Of a DNA stretch of 64,000 nucleotides, positions 35,765-48,619 are shown in pieces (position 1 is the stretch's first letter; every line of letters begins with the position of its first letter). The notes under the pieces are model-generated. The model had not been told where the DNA came from. It made no database searches and saw only the letters and a program-made list of their open reading frames with translations. The DNA comes from Lepidurus packardi (Eukaryota; Arthropoda; Branchiopoda; Notostraca; Triopsidae), in assembly GCA_023053545.1 (NCBI GenBank), contig JAKZAN010000046.1, positions 1 to 64,000 of the forward strand. Reading direction: 5' to 3'. The position numbers were made by a program, and so were the translations under genes.

Positions 35765-38035
35765 GTCTGTAATCGATTAATTAAGTCCGTAATGAATTAA
35801 TTCAGTCCGTAAGGAATTAATTAAGGAATTAATTCAGTCCGTAAGGAATTAATTCAGTCCGTAAGCAATAAGTTCAGTACGTAAGGAATTAATTCAGTCC
35901 GTAAGGAATTAATTCAGTCCGTAAGGTATTAATTCAGTCCGTAAGGAATTAATTCAGTCCGTAAGGATTTAATTCAGTCCGTAAGGTATTAATTCAGTCC
36001 GTAAGGAATTAATACAGTCCTTAAGGAATTAATTCAGTCCGTAATGGAAGAATTAAGTGCGTAATGAATTAATTCAGTCCGGATGAAATTAATTCAGTCC
36101 GTAAGGAATTAATTAAGGAATTAAGGAATTAGTTCAGTCCGTAAGGAATTAATTCAGTCTGTAAGGATTTAATTCAGTCCGTAAGGTATTAATTCAGTCC
36201 GTAAGGATTTAATTCAGTCCGTAAGGTATTAATTCAATTCGTATGAAATTAATTCAGTCCGTAAGGAATTAATTCAGTCCGTAAGGAATTAATTCAGTCC
36301 GTAATGGATTAATTAAGTCCGTAATGAATTAGTTCAGTCCGTAAAGAATTAATAAAATCCGTAAGGAATTAATTCAGTCAGTAAGGAATTTATTCAGTCA
36401 GTAAGGAATTAATTCAGTCCGTAAGGAATTAATTCAGTCCGTAAGGAATTAATTCAGTCCGTAAGGAATTAATTCAGTCCTTAAGGATTTAATTCAGTCC
36501 GTAAGGTATTAATTCAATCCGTAAGGAATTAATTCAGTCCGTAAGGAATTAATTCAGTCCGTAAGGAATTAATTCAGTCCGTAATGGATTAATTAAGTCC
36601 GTAATGAATTAATTCAGTCCGTAAAGAATTAATAAAATCCGTAAGGAATTAATTCAGTCAGTAAGGAATTATTTCAGTCCGTAAGGAATTAATTCAGTAA
36701 GAAACGAATTCAATCAATCCTAAAGAATTAATTCAGTCCGTAAGGAAATATTTCAGTCCGTAAGGAATTAATTCAGTCCGTAAGGAATTAATTCAGTCCG
36801 TAGGGAATTAATCCAGTCCGTAAGGAACAAGTTGAGTACGTAAGGAATTAATTCAGTCCGTAATGAATTAATTCAGTTAGTAATGGATTAATTAAGTCCG
36901 TAATGAATTAATTCAGTCCGTAAGGAATTAATAAAATCCGTACGGAATTAATTCAGACCGTAAGGAACTAATTCAGTCCGTAAGGAATTAATTCAGTCCG
37001 TAAGGAATTAATTCAGTCAGTAAGGAATTAATTCAATCAGTAAGGAATTAATTCAGTCCGTAAGGAATTAATTCAGTCCGTAAGGAATTAATTCAGTCAG
37101 TAAGGAATTATTTCAGTCCGTAAGGAATTAATTCAGTAAGAAACGAATTCAATCAATCCTAAAGAATTAATTCAGTCCGTAAGGAAATATTTCAGTCCGT
37201 AAGGATTTAATTCAGTCCGTAAGGAATTAATTCAGTCCGTAGGGAATTAATTCAGTCCGTAAGGAATAAGTTCAGTACGTAAGGAATTAATTCAGTCCGT
37301 AATGAATTAATTCAGTCCGTAAGGAATTATTTCAGTCCGTAATTAATTCATTCATTCCTTACGGAATTAATTAAGTCCATAAGGAATTAATTTAGTCTGT
37401 AAGGATTTAATTAAGTCCGTAATGAATCAATTCAGTCCGTAAGGAATAACTTCAGTACGTAAGGAAATAATTCAGTCCGTAATGGATTAATTAAGTCCGT
37501 AATGAATTAATTCAGTCCGTAAGGATTTAATAAAATCCGTACGGAATTAATTCAGACCGTAAGGAATTAATTCAGTCCGTAAGGAATTAATTCAGTCCGT
37601 AAGGAATTAATTCAGTCAGTAAGGAATTAATTCAGTCAGTAAGGAATTAATTCAGTCAGTAATGAATTAATTCAGTCCGGATGAAATTAATTCAGTCCGT
37701 AAGGAATTAATTAAGGAATTGAGGAATTAATTCAGTCCGTAAGGAATTAATTCAGTCCGTAAGGAATTAATTCAGTCCGTAAGGAATTAATTCAGTCAGT
37801 AAGGAATTAATTCAGTCCGTAAGGAATTAATTCAGTCCGTAAACGATTAATTAAGTCCGTAAGGAATTAATTCAGTCCATAAGGAATTCATTCAGTCTGT
37901 AAGGATTTAATTAAGTCTGTAATTAATTAATTCAGTCCGTAAGGAAGTAATTCAGTCCGTAAGGATATAATTCAGTCCGTAAGGAATTAATTCAGTCCGT
38001 AAGGAAATAATTCAGTTCGTAAGGAATTAATTCAG
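35765..38035 (+). repeat. Copy 1 of 4.1-kb-offset segmental duplication, with family I island
   Basis: GTAAGCAATA at 35861 matches 39986 at +4,125 bp; the offset falls to 4,085 and then 4,025 bp through two deletions (40 and 60 bp) in copy 2. Inside, from about 36.66 to 37.66 kb, the sequence is family I: GAAACGAATTC composites at 36705 and 37144, and an inverted 11-mer at 37354-37364. It returns to family II at a junction in TCAGTAATGA (37656), followed by the rearranged-centre monomer at about 37708. A private GGATATAATT variant lies at 37963. Confidence 0.82.
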
Positions 38036-39889
38036 TCCGTAAGGAATTAATTAATTCCGTAAGGAATTAATTCAGTCCGTAATGGATTAATACAGTCCGT
38101 AATGAATTAATTCAGTCCGTATGAAATTAATTCAGTCCGTAAGGAATTAATTAAGAAATTAATTCAGTCCGTAGGGAATTTTTTCAGTAAGAAAGGAATT
38201 CAATCAATCCTAAAGAATTAATTCAGTCCGTAAGGAAATAGTTCAGTCCGTAAGGAATAAATTCAGTCCGTAATGAATTAATTCAGTCCGTAAGGAATTA
38301 ATTCAGTCCGTAAGGAATTAATTAAATCCGTACGGAATTAATTAAGTACGTAAGGAATTAATTAAGTTCGTAAGGAATTAATTAAGTCCGTAAAGAATTA
38401 ATTCCGTCCGTAAGGAATTAATTAGGTCCGTAAGGAATTAATTCAGTCCGTAAGGAATTAATTCAGTCCGTAATGAATTAATTCAGTCCGTAAGGAATTA
38501 ATTAAGTCCGTAAGGAATTAATTCAGTCCGTAAGGATTTAATTCAGTCCGTAAGGTATTAATTCAGTCCGTAAAGAATTAATTCAGTCCGTAAGGAATTA
38601 ATTCAGTCCGTAAGGAATTAATTCAGTCCGTAAGGAATAACTTCAATACGTAAGGAAATAATTCAGTCCGTAATGGATTAATTAAGTGCGTAACGAATTA
38701 ATTCAGTCCGGATGAAATTAATTCAGTCCGTAAGGAATTAATTAAGGAATTGAGGAATTAATTCAGTCCGTAAGGAATTAATTCAGTCCGTAAGGAATTA
38801 ATTCAGTCCGTAAGGAATTAATTCAGTCAGTAAGGAATTAATTCAGTCCGTAAGGAATAAATTCAGTCCGTAAACGATTAATTAAGTCCGTAAGGAATTA
38901 ATTCAGTCCATAAGGAATTCATTCAGTCTGTAAGGATTTAATTAAGTCTGTAATTAATTAATTCAGTCCGTAAGGAAGTAATTCAGTCCGTAAGGAATTA
39001 ATAAAATCCGTACGGAATTAATTCAGACCGTAAGGAATTAATTAAGTACGTAAGGAATTAATTAAGTCCGTAAGGAATTAATTCAGTCCGTAAGGAATTA
39101 ATTCAGTTCGTAAGGAATTAATTCAGTCAGTAAGGAATTAATTCAGTCCGTAAGGAATTAATTCAGTCCGTAAGGAATAACTTCAGTACGTAAGGAATTA
39201 ATTCAGTTCGTAAGGAATTAATTCAGTCAGTAAGGAATTAATTCAGTCCGTAAGGAATTAATTCAGTCCGTAAGGAATAACTTCAGTACGTAAGGAAATA
39301 ATTCAGTCCGTAATGGATTAATTAAGTCCGTAATGAATTAATTCAGTCCGTAAGGAATTAATTAAGTCCGTAAGGAATTAATTCAGTCCGTAAGGAATTA
39401 ATTCAGTCCGTAAGGAATTAATTCAGTCCGTAAGGAATTAATTCAGTCAGTAAGGAATTAATTCAGTCCGTAAGGAGTTAATTCAGTCCGTAAGGAATTA
39501 ATTCAGTCCGTAAGGAATAAGTTCAGTACGTAAGGAATTAATTCAGTCTGTAATCGATTAATTAAGTCCGTAATGAATTAATTCAGTCCGTATGAAATTA
39601 ATTCAGTCAGTAAGGAATTAATTAAGGAATTAATTCAGTCCGTAAGGAATAAGTTCAGTACGTAAGGAATTAATTCAGTCCGTAATCGATTAATTAAGTC
39701 CGTAATGAATTAATTCAGTCCGTATGAAACTAATTCAGTCCGTAAGGAATTAATTAAAGAATTAATTCAGTCCATAAGGAATTAGTTCAGTCCGTAAGGA
39801 ATTAATTCAGACCGTAAGGAGTTAATTCAGTCCGTAAGGAATTAATTCAGTCCGTAAGGAATCAGTTCAGTACGTAAGGAATTAATTCA
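38036..39889 (+). repeat. Family II unit D1
   Basis: This is an A-type segment with private variants GTAGGGAATTTTTTCAG (38171) and GTAACGAATT (about 38692). The same variants recur at +5,782 bp (43953) and a further +1,308 bp (45261). A truncation (TAATTAAGAAAT) is at 38148 and the rearranged-centre monomer at 38739-38758. A 120-bp block around 39.12-39.30 kb is present twice. The end resembles the tail of A1/A3 with truncations near 39.6 and 39.75 kb. Confidence 0.78.
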
Positions 39890-42530
39890 GTCTGTAATCG
39901 ATTAATTAAGTCCGTGATGAATTAATTCAGTCCGTAAGGAATTAATTAAGGAATTAATTCAGTCCGTAAGGAATTAATTCAGTCCGTAAGCAATAAGTTC
40001 AGTACGTAAGGAATTAATTCAGTCCGTAAGGAATTAATTCAGTCCGTAAGGTATTAATTCAGTCCGTAAGGAATTAATTCAGTCCGTAAGGATTTAATTC
40101 AGTCCGTAAGGTATTAATTCAGTCCGTAAGGAATTAATACAGTCCTTAAGGAATTAATTCAGTCCGTAATGGAAGAATTAAGTGCGTAATGAATTAATTC
40201 AGTCCGGATGAAATTAATTCAGTCCGTAGGGAATTAATTAAGGAATTAAGGAATTAGTTCAGTCCGTAAGGAATTAATTCAGTCTGTAAGGATTTAATTC
40301 AGTCCGTAAGGTATTAATTCAGTCCGTAAGGATTTAATTCAGTCCGTAAGGTATTAATTCAATCCGTATGAAATTAATTCAGTCCGTAATGGATTAATTA
40401 AGTCCGTAATGAATTAGTTCAGTCCGTAAAGAATTAATAAAATCCGTAAGGAATTAATTCAGTCAGTAAGGAATTTATTCAGTCAGTAAGGAATTAATTC
40501 AGTCCGTAAGGAATTAATTCAGTCCGTAAGGAATTAATTCAGTCCGTAAGGAATTAATTCAGTCCTTAAGGATTTAATTCAGTCCGTAAGGTATTAATTC
40601 AATCCGTAAGGAATTAATTCAGTCCGTAAGGAATTAGTTCAGTCCGTAAGGAATTAATTCAGTCCGTAATGGATTAATTAAGTCCGTAATGAATTAATTC
40701 AGTCCGTAAAGAATTAATAAAATCCGTAAGGAATTAATTCAGTCAGTAAGGAATTATTTCAGTCCGTAAGGAATTAATTCAGTAAGAAACGAATTCAATC
40801 AATCCTAAAGAATTAATTCAGTCCGTAAGGAAATATTTCAGTCCGTAAGGAATTAATTCAGTCCGTAAGGAATTAATTCAGTCCGTAATGAATTAATTCA
40901 GTTAGTAATGGATTAATTAAGTCCGTAATGAATTAATTCAGTCCGTAAGGAATTAATAAAATCCGTACGGAATTAATTCAGACCGTAAGGAACTAATTCA
41001 GTCCGTAAGGAATTAATTCAGTCCGTAAGGAATTAATTCAGTCAGTAAGGAATTAATTCAATCAGTAAGGAATTAATTCAGTCCGTAAGGAATTAATTCA
41101 GTCCGTAAGGAATTAATTCAGTCAGTAAGGAATTATTTCAGTCCGTAAGGAATTAATTCAGTAAGAAACGAATTCAATCAATCCTAAAGAATTAATTCAG
41201 TCCGTAAGGAAATATTTCAGTCCGTAAGGATTTAATTCAGTCCGTAAGGAATTAATTCAGTCCGTAGGGAATTAATTCAGTCCGTAAGGAATAAGTTCAG
41301 TACGTAAGGAATTAATTCAGTCCGTAATGAATTAATTCAGTCCGTAAGGAATTATTGCAGTCCGTAATTAATTCATTCATTCCTTACGGAATTAATTAAG
41401 TCCATAAGGAATTAATTTAGTCTGTAAGGATTTAATTAAGTCCGTAATGAATCAATTCAGTCCGTAAGGAATAACTTCAGTACGTAAGGAAATAATTCAG
41501 TCCGTAATGGATTAATTAAGTCCGTAATGAATTAATTCAGTCCGTAAGGATTTAATAAAATCCGTACGGAATTAATTCAGACCGTAAGGAATTAATTCAG
41601 TCCGTAAGGAATTAATTCAGTCCGTAAGGAATTAATTCAGTCAGTAAGGAATTAATTCAGTCAGTAAGGAATTAATTCAGTCAGTAATGAATTAATTCAG
41701 TCCGGATGAAATTAATTCAGTCCGTAAGGAATTAATTAAGGAATTGAGGAATTAATTCAGTCCGTAAGGAATTAATTCAGTCCGTAAGGAATTAATTCAG
41801 TCCGTAAGGAATTATTTCAGTCCGTAATTAATTCATTCATTCCTTACGGAATTAATTAAGTCCATAAGGAATTAATTTAGTCTGTAAGGATTTAATTAAG
41901 TCCGTAATGAATCAATTCAGTCCGTAAGGAATTACTTCAGTACGTAAGGAAATAATTCAGTCCGTAATGGATTAATTAAGTCCGTAATGAATTAATTCAG
42001 TCCGTAAGGAATTAATAAAATCCGTACGGAATTAATTCAGACCGTAAGGAATTAATTCAGTCCGTAAGGAATTAATTCAGTCCGTAAGGAATTAATTCAG
42101 TCAGTAAGGAATTAATTCAGTCAGTAAGGAATTAATTCAGTCAGTAATGAATTAATTCAGTCCGGATGAAATTAATTCAGTCCGTAAGGAATTAATTAAG
42201 GAATTGAGGAATTAATTCAGTCCGTAAGGAATTAATTCAGTCCGTAAGGAATTAATTCAGTCCGTAAGGAATTAATTCAGTCAGTAAGGAATTAATTCAG
42301 TCCGTAAGGAATTAATTCAGTCCGTAAACGATTAATTAAGTCCGTAAGGAATTAATTCAGTCCATAAGGAATTCATTCAGTCTGTAAGGATTTAATTAAG
42401 TCTGTAATTAATTAATTCAGTCCGTAAGGAAGTAATTCAGTCCGTAAGGATATAATTCAGTCCGTAAGGAATTAATTCAGTCCGTAAGGAAATAATTCAG
42501 TTCGTAAGGAATTAATTCAGTCCGTAAGGA
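39890..42530 (+). repeat. Copy 2 of 4.1-kb-offset duplication, with 460-bp internal duplication
   Basis: The segment repeats 35765 onward. The family I part has composites at 40790 and 41170 and inverted 11-mers at 41379-41389 and 41839-41849. The second island results from a 460-bp (23-monomer) tandem duplication: the I/II junction TCAGTAATGA is at 41681 and again at 42141, and the rearranged-centre monomer is repeated at the same spacing. After it the match with copy 1 resumes at +4,485 bp (GGATATAATT at 42448). Confidence 0.82.
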
Positions 42531-43540
42531 ATTAATAAAATCCGTACGGAATTAATTCAGACCGTAAGGAATTAATTAAGTACGTAAGGAATTAATTAAG
42601 TCCGTAAGGAATTAATTCAGTCCGTAAGGAATTAATTCAGTCCGAAAGGAATTAATTCAGTCCGTAAGGAATTAATTCAGTCCGTAAGGAATTAATTCAG
42701 TCCGTAATGAATTAATTCAGTCCGTAAGGAATTATTTCAGTCCGTAATTAATTCATTCATTCCTTACGGAATTAATTAAGTCCATAAGGAATTAATTTAG
42801 TCTGTAAGGATTTAATTAAGTCCGTAATGAATCAATTCAGTCCGTAAGGAATAACTTCAGTACGTAAGGAAATAATTCAGTCCGTAATGGAATAATTAAG
42901 TCCGTAATGAATTAATTCAGTCCGTAAGGAATTAATAAAATCCGTACGGAATTAATTCAGACCGTAAGGAATTAATTCAGTCCGTAAGGAATTAATTCAG
43001 TCCGTAAGGAATTAATTCAGTCAGTAAGGAATTAATTCAGTCAGTAAGGAATTAATTCAGTCAGTAATGAATTAATTCAGTCCGGATGAAATTAATTCAG
43101 TCCGTAAGGAATTAATTAAGGAATTGAGGAATTAATTCAGTCCGTAAGGAATTAATTCAGTCCGTAAGGAATTAATTCAGTCCGTAAGGAATTAATTCAG
43201 TCAGTAAGGAACTAATTCAGTCCGTAAGGAATTAATTCAGTCCGTAAACGATTAATTCAGTCCGTAAGGAATTAATTCAGTCCATAAGGAATTCATTCAG
43301 TCCGTAAGGAAGTAATTCAGTCCGTAAGGATATAATTCAGTCCGTAAGGAATTAATTCAGTCCGTAAGGAAATAATTCAGTTCGTAAGGAATTAATTCAG
43401 TCCGTAAGGAATTAATAAAATCCGTACGGAATTAATTCAGACCGTAAGGAATTAATTAAGTACGTAAGGAATTAATTAAGTCCGTAAGGAATTAATTCAG
43501 TCCGTAAGGAATTAATTCAGTCCGAAAGGAATTAATTCAG
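42531..43540 (+). repeat. Further copy of the mixed I/II segment (920-bp step)
   Basis: The inverted 11-mer at 42759-42769 and the TCAGTAATGA junction at 43061 are each exactly 920 bp (46 monomers, twice 460) after their predecessors. Further on the offset drops to 880 bp (GGATATAATT 43328, CCGAAAGGAATT 42642 and 43522), a two-monomer loss in this copy. Confidence 0.8.
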
Positions 43541-44928
43541 TCCGTAAGGAATAACTTCAATACGTAAGGAAATAATTCAGTCCGTAATGGATTAATTAAG
43601 TGCTTAATGAATTAATTCGTCCGGATGAAATTAATTCAGTCCGTAAGGTACTATTCAGTCCGTATGAAATTAATTCAGTCCGTAAGGAATTCATTCAGTC
43701 CGTAAGGAATTAATTCAGTAAGAAAGGAATTCAATCAATCCTAAAGAATTAATTCAGTCCGTAAGGAACTAATTCAGTCCGTAAGGAATTAATTCAGTCC
43801 GTAAGGAATTAATTCAGTCCGTAAGGAATTAATTAATTCCGTAAGGAATTAATTCAGTCCGTAATGGATTAATACAGTCCGTAATGAATTAATTCAGTCC
43901 GTATGAAATTAATTCAGTCCGTAAGGAATTAATTAAGAAATTAATTCAGTCCGTAGGGAATTTTTTCAGTAAGAAAGGAATTCAATCAATCCTAAAGAAT
44001 TAATTCAGTCCGTAAGGAAATAGTTCAGTCCGTAAGGAATAAATTCAGTCCGTAATGAATTAATTCAGTCCGTAAGGAATTAATTCAGTCCGTAAGGAAT
44101 TAATTAAATCCGTACGGAATTAATTAAGTACGTAAGGAATTAATTAAGTTCGTAAGGAATTAATTAAGTCCGTAAAGAATTAATTCCGTCCGTAAGGAAT
44201 TAATTAGGTCCGTAAGGAATTAATTCAGTCCGTAAGGAATTAATTCAGTCCGTAATGAATTAATTCAGTCCGTAAGGAATTAATTAAGTCCGTAAGGAAT
44301 TAATTCAGTCCGTAAGGATTTAATTCAGTCCGTAAGGTATTAATTCAGTCCGTAAAGAATTAATTCAGTCCGTAAGGAATTAATTCAGTCCGTAAGGAAT
44401 TAATTCAGTCCGTAAGGAATAACTTCAATACGTAAGGAAATAATTCAGTCCGTAATGGATTAATTAAGTGCGTAACGAATTAATTCAGTCCGGATGAAAT
44501 TAATTCAGTCCGTAAGGAATTAATTAAGGAATTGAGGAATTAATTCAGTCCGTAAGGAATTAATTCAGTCCGTAAGGAATTAATTCAGTCCGTAAGGAAT
44601 TAATTCAGTCAGTAAGGAATTAATTCAGTCCGTAAGGAATAAATTCAGTCCGTAAACGATTAATTAAGTCCGTAAGGAATTAATTCAGTCCATAAGGAAT
44701 TCATTCAGTCTGTAAGGATTTAATTAAGTCTGTAATTAATTAATTCAGTCCGTAAGGAAGTAATTCAGTCCGTAAGGAATTAATAAAATCCGTACGGAAT
44801 TAATTCAGACCGTAAGGAATTAATTAAGTACGTAAGGAATTAATTAAGTCCGTAAGGAATTAATTCAGTCCGTAAGGAATTAATTCAGTTCGTAAGGAAT
44901 TAATTCAGTCAGTAAGGAATTAATTCAG
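43541..44928 (+). repeat. Family II unit D2 (1,388 bp)
   Basis: The unit carries two private single-base deletions close together (ATTCGTCCGG at 43615 and GGTACTATTC at about 43647) that recur together in D3. GTAGGGAATTTTTT is at 43953, and the rearranged-centre monomer is at about 44521. It is a relative of D1 at 38.0-39.2 kb. Confidence 0.82.
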
Positions 44929-46430
44929 TCCGTAAGGAATAACTTCAATACGTAAGGAAATAATTCAGTCCGTAATGGATTAATTAAGTGCTTAATGAAT
45001 TAATTCGTCCGGATGAAATTAATTCAGTCCGTAAGGTACTATTCAGTCCGTATGAAATTAATTCAGTCCGTAAGGAATTCATTCAGTCCGTAAGGAATTA
45101 ATTCAGTAAGAAAGGAATTCAATCAATCCTAAAGAATTAATTCAGTCCGTAAGGAACTAATTCAGTCCGTAAGGAATTAATTCAGTCCGTAAGGAATTAA
45201 TTCAGTCCGTATGAAATTAATTCAGTCCGTAAGGAATTAATTAAGAAATTAATTCAGTCCGTAGGGAATTTTTTCAGTAAGAAAGGAATTCAATCAATCC
45301 TAAAGAATTAATTCAGTCCGTAAGGAAATAGTTCAGTCCGTAAGGAATAAATTCAGTCCGTAATGAATTAATTCAGTCCGTAAGGAATTAATTCAGTCCG
45401 TAAGGAATTAATTAAATCCGTACGGAATTAATTAAGTACGTAAGGAATTAATTAAGTTCGTAAGGAATTAATTAAGTCCGTAAAGAATTAATTCCGTCCG
45501 TAAGGAATTAATTAGGTCCGTAAGGAATTAATTCAGTCCGTAAGGAATTAATTCAGTCCGTAATGAATTAATTCAGTCCGTAAGGAATTAATTAAGTCCG
45601 TAAGGAATTAATTCAGTCCGTAAGGATTTAATTCAGTCCGTAAGGTATTAATTCAGTCCGTAAAGAATTAATTCAGTCCGTAAGGAATTAATTCAGTCCG
45701 TAAGGAATTAATTCAGTCCGTAAGGAATAACTTCAATACGTAAGGAAATAATTCAGTCCGTAATGGATTAATTAAGTGCGTAACGAATTAATTCAGTCCG
45801 GATGAAATTAATTCAGTCCGTAAGGAATTAATTAAGGAATTGAGGAATTAATTCAGTCCGTAAGGAATTAATTCAGTCCGTAAGGAATTAATTCAGTCCG
45901 TAAGGAATTAATTCAGTCAGTAAGGAATTAATTCAGTCCGTAAGGAATAAATTCAGTCCGTAAACGATTAATTAAGTCCGTAAGGAATTAATTCAGTCCA
46001 TAAGGAATTCATTCAGTCTGTAAGGATTTAATTAAGTCTGTAATTAATTAATTCAGTCCGTAAGGAAGTAATTCAGTCCGTAAGGAATTAATAAAATCCG
46101 TACGGAATTAATTCAGACCGTAAGGAATTAATTAAGTACGTAAGGAATTAATTAAGTCCGTAAGGAATTAATTCAGTCCGTAAGGAATTAATTCAGTTCG
46201 TAAGGAATTAATTCAGTCAGTAAGGAATTAATTCAGTCCGTAAGGAATTAATTCAGTCCGTAAGGAATAACTTCAGTACGTAAGGAATTAATTCAGTTCG
46301 TAAGGAATTAATTCAGTCAGTAAGGAATTAATTCAGTCCGTAAGGAATTAATTCAGTCCGTAAGGAATAACTTCAGTACGTAAGGAAATAATTCAGTCCG
46401 TAATGGATTAATTAAGTCCGTAATGAATTA
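44929..46430 (+). repeat. Family II unit D3
   Basis: The unit repeats D2 at 1,388 bp (ATTCGTCCGG at 45003), then at 1,308 bp after loss of four monomers (80 bp) around 45.2 kb. The 1,308-bp spacing equals 66 monomers minus 12, fully explained by one 12-bp monomer, two 19-bp composites and the two single-base deletions. Its tail (46.2-46.4 kb) includes the duplicated 120-bp block also seen in D1, at +7,090 bp. Confidence 0.82.
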
Positions 46431-48619
46431 ATTCAGTCCGTAAGAAATTAATAAAATCCGTACGGAATTAATTCAGTTCGTAAGGAATTTATTCAGTCCG
46501 TAAGGAATTAATTAAGTCCGTAAGGAATTAATTCAGTCCGTAAGGAATTAATTCAGTCCGTAAGGAATTAATTCAGTCCGTAAGGAATTAATTCAGTCAG
46601 TAAGGAATTAATTCAGTCCGTAAGGAATTAATTAAGTCCGTAAGGAATTAATTCAGTCCGTAATGGATTAATTAAGTCCGTAATGAATTAATTCAGTCCG
46701 TATGAAATTAATTCAGTCCGTAAGGAATTAATTAAGGAATTAATTCAGTCCGTAAGGAATTTTTTCAGTTAGAAAGGAATTCAATCAATCCTAAAGAATT
46801 TTCAGTCCTTAAGGAAATAATTCCTTCTGTAAGGAATTAATTCAGTCCGTAAGGAATTAATTCAGTCCGTAAGGAATGAATTCAGTTCGTAAGGAATTAA
46901 TTTAGTCCGTAAGGAATTATTCCAGTCCGTAATTAATTAATTCATTCCTTACGGAATTAATTAAGTCCATAATGAATTAATTCAGTCCGTAAGGAATTAA
47001 TTCAGTCCGTAAGGAATTAATTAAGTCCGTAAGGAATTAATTCAGTCCGTAAGGATTTAATTCAGTCCGTAAGGTATTAATTCAGTCCGTAAGGAATAAC
47101 TTCAATACGTAAGGAAATAATTCAGTCCGTAATGGATTAATTAAGTGCTTAATGAATTAATTCAGTCCGGATGAAATTAATTCAGTCCGTAAGGTATTAA
47201 TTCAGTCCGTATGAAATTAATTCAGTCCGTAAGGAATTCATTCAGTCCGTAAGGAATTAATTCAGTAAGAAAGGAATTCAATCAATCCTAAAGAATTAAT
47301 TCAGTCCGTAAAGAACTAATTCAGTCCGTAAGGAATTAATTCAGTCCGTAAGGAATTAATTCAGTCCGTAAGGAATTAATTAATTCCGTAAGGAATTAAT
47401 TCAGTCCGTAATGGATTAATACAGTCCGTAATGAATTAATTCAGTCCGTATGAAATTAATTCAGTCCGTAAGGAATTAATTAAGAAATTAATTCAGTCCG
47501 TAAGGAATTTTTTCAGTAAGAAAGGAATTCAATCAATCCTAAAGAATTAATTCAGTCCGTAAGGAAATAGTTCAGTCCGTAAGGAATAAATTCAGTCCGT
47601 AATGAATTAATTCAGTCCGTAAGGAATTAATTCAGTCCGTAAGGAATTAATTAAATCCGTACGGAATTAATTCAGACCGTAAGGAATTAATTAAGTACGT
47701 AAGGTATTAATTCAGTCCGTAAAGAATTAATTCAGTCCGTAAGGAATTAATTCAGTCCGTAAGGAATTAATTCAGTCCGTAAGGAATAACTTCAATACGT
47801 AAGGAAATAATTCAGTCCGTAATGGATTAATTAAGTGCGTAATGAATTAATTCAGTCCGGATGAAATTAATTCAGTCCGTAAGGAATTAATTAAGGAATT
47901 GAGGAATTAATTCAGTCCGTAAGGAATTAATTCAGTCCGTAAGGAATTAATTCAGTCCGTAAGGAATTAATTCAGTCAGTAAGGAATTAATTCAGTCCGT
48001 AAGGAATTAATTCAGTCCGTAAACGATTAATTAAGTCCGTAAGGAATTAATTCAGTCCATAAGGAATTCATTCAGTCTGTAAGGATTTAATTAAGTCTGT
48101 AATTAATTAATTCAGTCCGTAAGGAAGTAATTCAGTCCGTAAGGAATTAATAAAATCCGTACGGAATTAATTCAGACCGTAAGGAATTAATTAAGTCCGT
48201 AAGGAATTAATTAAGTCCGTAAGGAATTAATTCAGTCCGTAAGGAATTAATTCAGTTCGTAAGGAATTAATTCAGTCAGTAAGGAATTAATTCAGTCCGT
48301 AAGGAATTAATTCAGTCCGTAAGGAATTAATTAAGGAATTAATTCAGTCCGTAAGGAATAACTTCAGTTCGTAAGGAAATAATTAAGTCCGTAATGGATT
48401 AATTAAGTCCGTAATGAATTAATTCAGTCCGTAAGAACTTAATAAAATCCGTACGGAATAAATTCAGTTCGTAAGGAATTTATTCAGTCCGTAAGGAATT
48501 AATTAAGTCCGTAAGGAATTAATTCAGTCCGTAAGGAATTAATTCAGTCCGTAAGGAGTTAATTCAGTCCGTAAGGAATTAATTCAGTCCGTAAGGAATA
48601 AGTTCAGTACGTAAGGAAT
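46431..48619 (+). repeat. Family II unit A5 with flanking segments
   Basis: A short link with GTAAGAAATTAATAAAATCC and GGAATTTATTCAG (46.44-46.73 kb) leads into a diverged A-type unit opening at the truncation 46729-46740. The inverted 11-mer (46938-46948) sits in the AATTAATTAATTCATTCC context, as at 20319. A 3-bp loss follows the first composite near 46.8 kb. The rearranged-centre monomer is at about 47888. A second truncation at 48328-48339 is followed by a diverged copy of the link segment (GTAAGAACTTAATAAAATCC). Confidence 0.75.
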
